Assembly: GCA_963626555.1 (NCBI GenBank)
Contig: CAVFXQ010000057.1
Span: forward strand, 1 to 9,725
Length of the DNA stretch: 9,725 bases
Reading direction: 5' to 3'
DNA from: UBA1181 sp963626555
GTDB taxonomy: Bacteria > Bacteroidota > Bacteroidia > Bacteroidales > Paludibacteraceae
Shown here: in pieces, positions 8,901 to 9,725 of the stretch
How the letters are laid out: every line of letters starts with the position of its first letter
Position numbering within the stretch: position 1 is the stretch's first letter
The notes under the pieces: generated by a model
The model's input: the letters and a program-made list of their open reading frames with translations, nothing else
What the model was told of the DNA's origin: nothing
Database searches by the model: none
Translations under genes and position numbers: made by a program

Positions 8901-8906
8901 TTCTAA
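2898..8906 (+). CDS. Giant SpvB/TcdB/RHS-repeat lipoprotein, frame broken near 8787-8801
   Basis: The 2002-residue product starts with a lipoprotein signal (MKKLYLFLLIALSGC), with the lipobox Cys at residue 15, so it should be lipid-anchored. Regions in order: about 79-205, a ZU5-like beta-sandwich with GGGFRFLPHGEHF and a closing HFTDMINGI; about 228-500, an SpvB-type domain with FPVGRAGMNPEFSVCYSS and GWCGYGWSL at 275-283; two DxDGDG-type motifs at 592 and 678; about 735-1125, beta-sandwich segments (WRAPFSGRVKV from 752, GWGQFVYNG from 1121); four more such motifs at 1267, 1378, 1456 and 1537; about 1561-1700, a TcdB middle/N-terminal-like region with REFLGF at 1632-1637; then YD/RHS repeats at about 1728, 1807, 1875 and 1953. 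This is the order of Tc-toxin B subunits and polymorphic-toxin RHS shells, which enclose a C-terminal effector. The last 39 residues, from Pro1964, are Pro/Thr/Arg-rich and unlike the family because the frame is lost; RHS repeats continue in the -1 frame. The intact protein would therefore be longer than 2270 residues. The start overlaps the previous stop (ATGA). The effector and any partner are not visible. Confidence 0.88.
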   Translation: MKKLYLFLLIALSGCWTDHPSQDVGSEIITKYEDCSKNDSIALKSDVDSTLMSYFLEVEAKEVHHNNTKQKRFTNTSDDTLSLGGASLCVPVDCMAEEMTLSITKLDSAQLPKLPAGLKNVTSDGGGFRFLPHGEHFRKSAKVVLPYDSLRIPNGFTHKDIRTYFFNEKSRQWTLLPKDSIDRPKQLASALTTHFTDMINGIVTVPETPDAQGFVPTTMSGIKAADPSANVLAVSTPNANNNGNAALQIPFKFPVGRAGMNPEFSVCYSSDGSSGWCGYGWSLSVPSICVETRWGVPRYDKNTESESYLFSGEQFTERHYRDSGKQRETDKNFYLRRETDFSEIVRKGSAPNNYEWEVKRKDGSTENYKAVAQDPKGNICEWASSSKTDIHGNCVRYEYETADGTSYLKSVNYTGFGDEKGAYTIQLNRKGGRADATVSGRNGFLQKDAQLLSSIDVLYKDEVFRRYVFEYKEGQFKKTLLASVSETDGNGNVLYTNSFDYYDDIAENAGKLFSNEAVEVNTDSHFGKDWFFKSFDDDYSCVLSNIGGAKSNGFGLNTGLNAGVGFSAASIFGGASYSHNRNTGKGLICLTDIDGDGLPDRVYERNDRLYYQPNLYAKTGQISFGRECEIKGINRISETKSISNGVGADIGIGYGWLSAGCSYSYMKDVNTTKVYFQDFNGDGLIDLADDKTVFFNRIENGVPTFKSTSDGTPNPIAATPEDMMRELMYVDTVQLRDSLEKTYPLQDAVRSWRAPFSGRVKVAFSIVCSSESTDGVLCALQHNGDELGRWFPRGSKKEDYDTMVEVEAGDHLYFRTMSNYDGKNDIVSWSPTIDYVSFDDRNLANITQDENGVDIRHYSASEDFQQAASAPVSVAGSPLFKVSGSYNIQNPTEKVTLAILRTDKEDKTDTVFTKTFDAGFIGSGELSYEENITEIDTFNYTFQILNQGVICRKSVEWTPIATRQIKGVDIIDNVAPQRNQYNRVVTLVPSTRVEPDTIAYASDTVYLSTEQTPTAITIKVADSVEIPQAKHLQFLQNEIVGKNINVTFAYGADASIPKDNSVDLVRKLERITIRFDSTFVEDSLHIDTIRTVEIYDTTIAKINANVYTEFDNADFGDQYQGWGQFVYNGNGEYGKSAMDESVLHSDRTDYSEVSTEELPNLAQGNSYNSQRFHTMMYNAQGKAYWGGGENIFVSATRQGSSRLGEETIDLDLPETPVGGGTSAPHLVTKTETHSFTINAGAGLKKLSLGMNYGNSKATSLSENGILDLNGDRYPDWTERDDDQSDIKYTNENGAVSNRKLSKNFRLQKQDATSTNRSLSLGYSANGEPKAMTAPKDAFKKPPVEQSNKACGIEESAYGASANGNYCNGSSTSEREWYDINGDGLPDMIIKGGTTHLNIGYDFVSADANEINSMNEYENSSWGVGLSASVPLCGKASIGTGYNYNRSTSENSLELIDLNGDGLPDWHSGDKVRINTGTGFAEEQDLWNTDNAWRNISVSNGLHVNGAMTFKIFFVSLTPFLNTTVSKSVSRTETAIIDVDGDGLPDFLSSQKDDALTYRKNMIGRTNLLKTITLPFGATVHLDYERSKNTYEMPNSKFVLKSVETIGGEPENGATRRLTGFEYEGGLYDRYEREFLGFAKVTTHQYDTENDDAIYRSVYQAFNNKNYTDKGLLMSVVATDKEGEKISETTNAYTPTKTDNGGVFQALTQTKSAEYISGESISQTESFTYDKIGNITHYTSVAGDEVIVDITYHNDQNLQNQRIPKSVVVKGGNAQRTRSTKINPKTGDITEIRMENGENTAVYDMEHDDYGNITKLTRPKNHNGDRFWNAYTYDTEVHSFVTDIDNAYNYHSSNEFDYRFGVPTRTTDINGNTIAYEYDDFGRPTKLTSPYETDYTLKFRYDLSNKTAETKHFTKEGDITTTTICDNLMRPVKVSRSAVVEDAAGEITSGVMVYDAFGRCVKEYPTPTKRRRSTPTTNSATNSASTIQTRAKPPSPTTPPATF
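4671..7532 (+). repeat. Six DxDGDG-type metal-binding motifs (FG-GAP/VCBS-like propeller)
   Basis: Six nine-residue motifs of the form D-x-(D/N)-G-D-x-x-x-D lie in one frame at 4671-4697 (DIDGDGLPD), 4929-4955 (DFNGDGLID), 6696-6722 (DLNGDRYPD), 7029-7055 (DINGDGLPD), 7263-7289 (DLNGDGLPD) and 7506-7532 (DVDGDGLPD). In FG-GAP and VCBS-like proteins such loops bind calcium within propeller blades. The start-to-start spacing is 78-111 residues except between motifs 2 and 3, where it is 589 residues. Motif 3 has lost the glycine and leucine after the second aspartate but keeps all acidic positions. Calcium binding is expected from the family, not shown here. Confidence 0.85.
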
Positions 8907-9725
8907 CCAAGCAGACTGCCAACCTTGCCCAAATCAAGAACGGCGGTTTCATCAAGTATCTCTATGATTATGAGCGACTTGTTGAGGTGCAATATCCGCA
9001 GAACATCACCAACCGCATTCAATACACCTACGGCGATGCGGACGCCACCGACAACCGAGTAGGGCGTGTTACGCTCGTGCAGGACGCTTCCGGCGGAACG
9101 GAATTCTTCTATGGGAAATTAGGCGAGACGACCAAAACCGTGCGCACCCTCATGCTCTCCACCGCCGACGTCCGCACCTACGTTTCGGAGGCGGAATACG
9201 ACTCATGGAACCGCATTCGCCAAATGAAATACCCTGATGGTGAGACGGTTACCTATGGCTACGACGGCGCAGGACAACTCAAAACGATGACCTCCGAGAA
9301 GGTCAGAAACACCTACCGCCTCGTCGACGATATGCGCTACGACATGTACGGCAACGTGACCTATAAAAAGTACGGCAACGGCACGGAATCACGCTACACC
9401 TACGACCCACTGCGCCAAAGATTGACGAATCTCTCCGTCCAATCCTCGCAGGGCAGCATCCTCGACGCCGCCTATACTTACGACAAAATCAACAATATCC
9501 TCGGCATCACCAACCGAGCCACTCCAAGCGGTGAGTTGGGCGGAACATACAGTCACACATACGGTTACGATGCGTTCAGCAGACTGACGCAAGCGAGTGG
9601 CGAATGCAGCAAAGGCGTTAAATACACCCTCGCCATGCAGTACGACGTGATGAGCAACCCACTGCGAAAAACGCAAAACGTCAAAGGTTCAACTCTTGTC
9701 AAATCGCAAGATTTCACCTACCTTT
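8771..9725 (+). CDS. RHS-repeat continuation of the giant protein in the -1 frame, partial
   Basis: This frame is open from 8759 to the window end with no stop. Its first ATG is at 8771, which gives at least 318 residues. Family-like sequence starts at about 8795 (NKTQTLYTYDQLGNKL) and continues as YD repeats to the edge. It is most simply the rest of the gene that begins at 2898, put out of frame by a one-base loss in the C run at 8791-8794. Read as a separate gene it would overlap the first frame by 136 bases and would have no signal peptide, so it could not reach the surface alone. The ATG at 8771 is therefore probably not a true start. The stretch is richer in G and C than the start of the operon. 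The C-terminal core, toxin tip and stop lie outside the window. Confidence 0.8.
   Translation, partial: MRERVSHPNKTQTLYTYDQLGNKLSVDNPDAGKTTFTYDPAGNLLTKQTANLAQIKNGGFIKYLYDYERLVEVQYPQNITNRIQYTYGDADATDNRVGRVTLVQDASGGTEFFYGKLGETTKTVRTLMLSTADVRTYVSEAEYDSWNRIRQMKYPDGETVTYGYDGAGQLKTMTSEKVRNTYRLVDDMRYDMYGNVTYKKYGNGTESRYTYDPLRQRLTNLSVQSSQGSILDAAYTYDKINNILGITNRATPSGELGGTYSHTYGYDAFSRLTQASGECSKGVKYTLAMQYDVMSNPLRKTQNVKGSTLVKSQDFTYL
8787..8801 (+). other. Frameshift site within the RHS gene (C-run and A-run)
   Basis: Family-like sequence in the first frame ends at FGRCVKEYP (Pro codon at 8787) and picks up in the -1 frame at NKTQTLYTYD. The bases here read CCCACCCCAACAAAA. If the CCCC at 8791-8794 had one more C, the protein would read EYPTPNKTQTLYTYD with no gap. 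A -1 slip on the AAAA run at 8798-8801 would give EYPTPTKTQTLYTYD, but the preceding codon ACA does not fit a canonical X-XXY-YYZ slippery heptamer. A mutation or a read or assembly error is more likely than programmed frameshifting. Confidence 0.75.

Larger units (their letters stand above)
8073..9725 (+). repeat. YD/RHS repeat region, running off the right edge
   Basis: Degenerate YxYDxxGrLxxxxxPdG repeats run through this stretch. In the first frame they include TYDKIGNI, DDYGNITKL, YEYDDFGRPTKL and VYDAFGRC. After the frame change they include YTYDQLGNKL, FTYDPAGNLL, YDSWNRI with YPDGETVTYGYD, RYDMYGNVT, YTYDPLRQRL, YTYDKINNI, YGYDAFSRL and QYDVMSNPL. In solved Tc and RHS proteins such repeats build a spiral beta-shell around a toxin. 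The conserved RHS core motif and the self-cleavage site are not reached before 9725. Confidence 0.88.

Overview
The window looks like chromosomal DNA from a member of the Bacteroidetes, most likely the order Bacteroidales. The evidence is a C-terminal type IX secretion (T9SS) sorting domain with a YPNP motif, small outer-membrane beta-barrels with Sec signals, little use of Shine-Dalgarno sequences, and a possible TAnnTTTG promoter element. The genus cannot be fixed from the sequence.

Layout: positions 1-239 are an AT-rich leader with no convincing gene. It holds a perfect 14-bp inverted repeat (20-33 and 71-84) next to a TACCTTTG box. From 240 to the right edge everything is coding on the plus strand. 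Four genes overlap by 1 or 4 bases and look like one operon: two related small outer-membrane barrels (240-962 and 962-1681), a 407-residue predicted T9SS-secreted protein (1678-2901), and a giant lipoprotein (from 2898).

The giant protein has a lipobox, a ZU5-like beta-sandwich, an SpvB-type domain, six DxDGDG-type metal-binding motifs of an FG-GAP/VCBS-like propeller, a region like the TcdB middle domain (REFLGF motif), and YD/RHS repeats. This order matches the B and early C parts of Tc toxins and the RHS shells of polymorphic toxins. The RHS core and any C-terminal toxin tip lie beyond position 9725.

The first reading frame of the giant gene stops at 8906, but its family-like sequence ends near 8787. 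RHS repeats resume in the -1 frame and stay open to the window end. Adding one C to the CCCC run at 8791-8794 would join the two frames without a break, so this is a single-base deletion in the gene or a sequence error.

A reasonable model, not proven here, is a surface system: barrels and a T9SS-exported protein made together with a surface-anchored SpvB/RHS shell. The tight gene coupling supports joint expression. The division of labour is inference.
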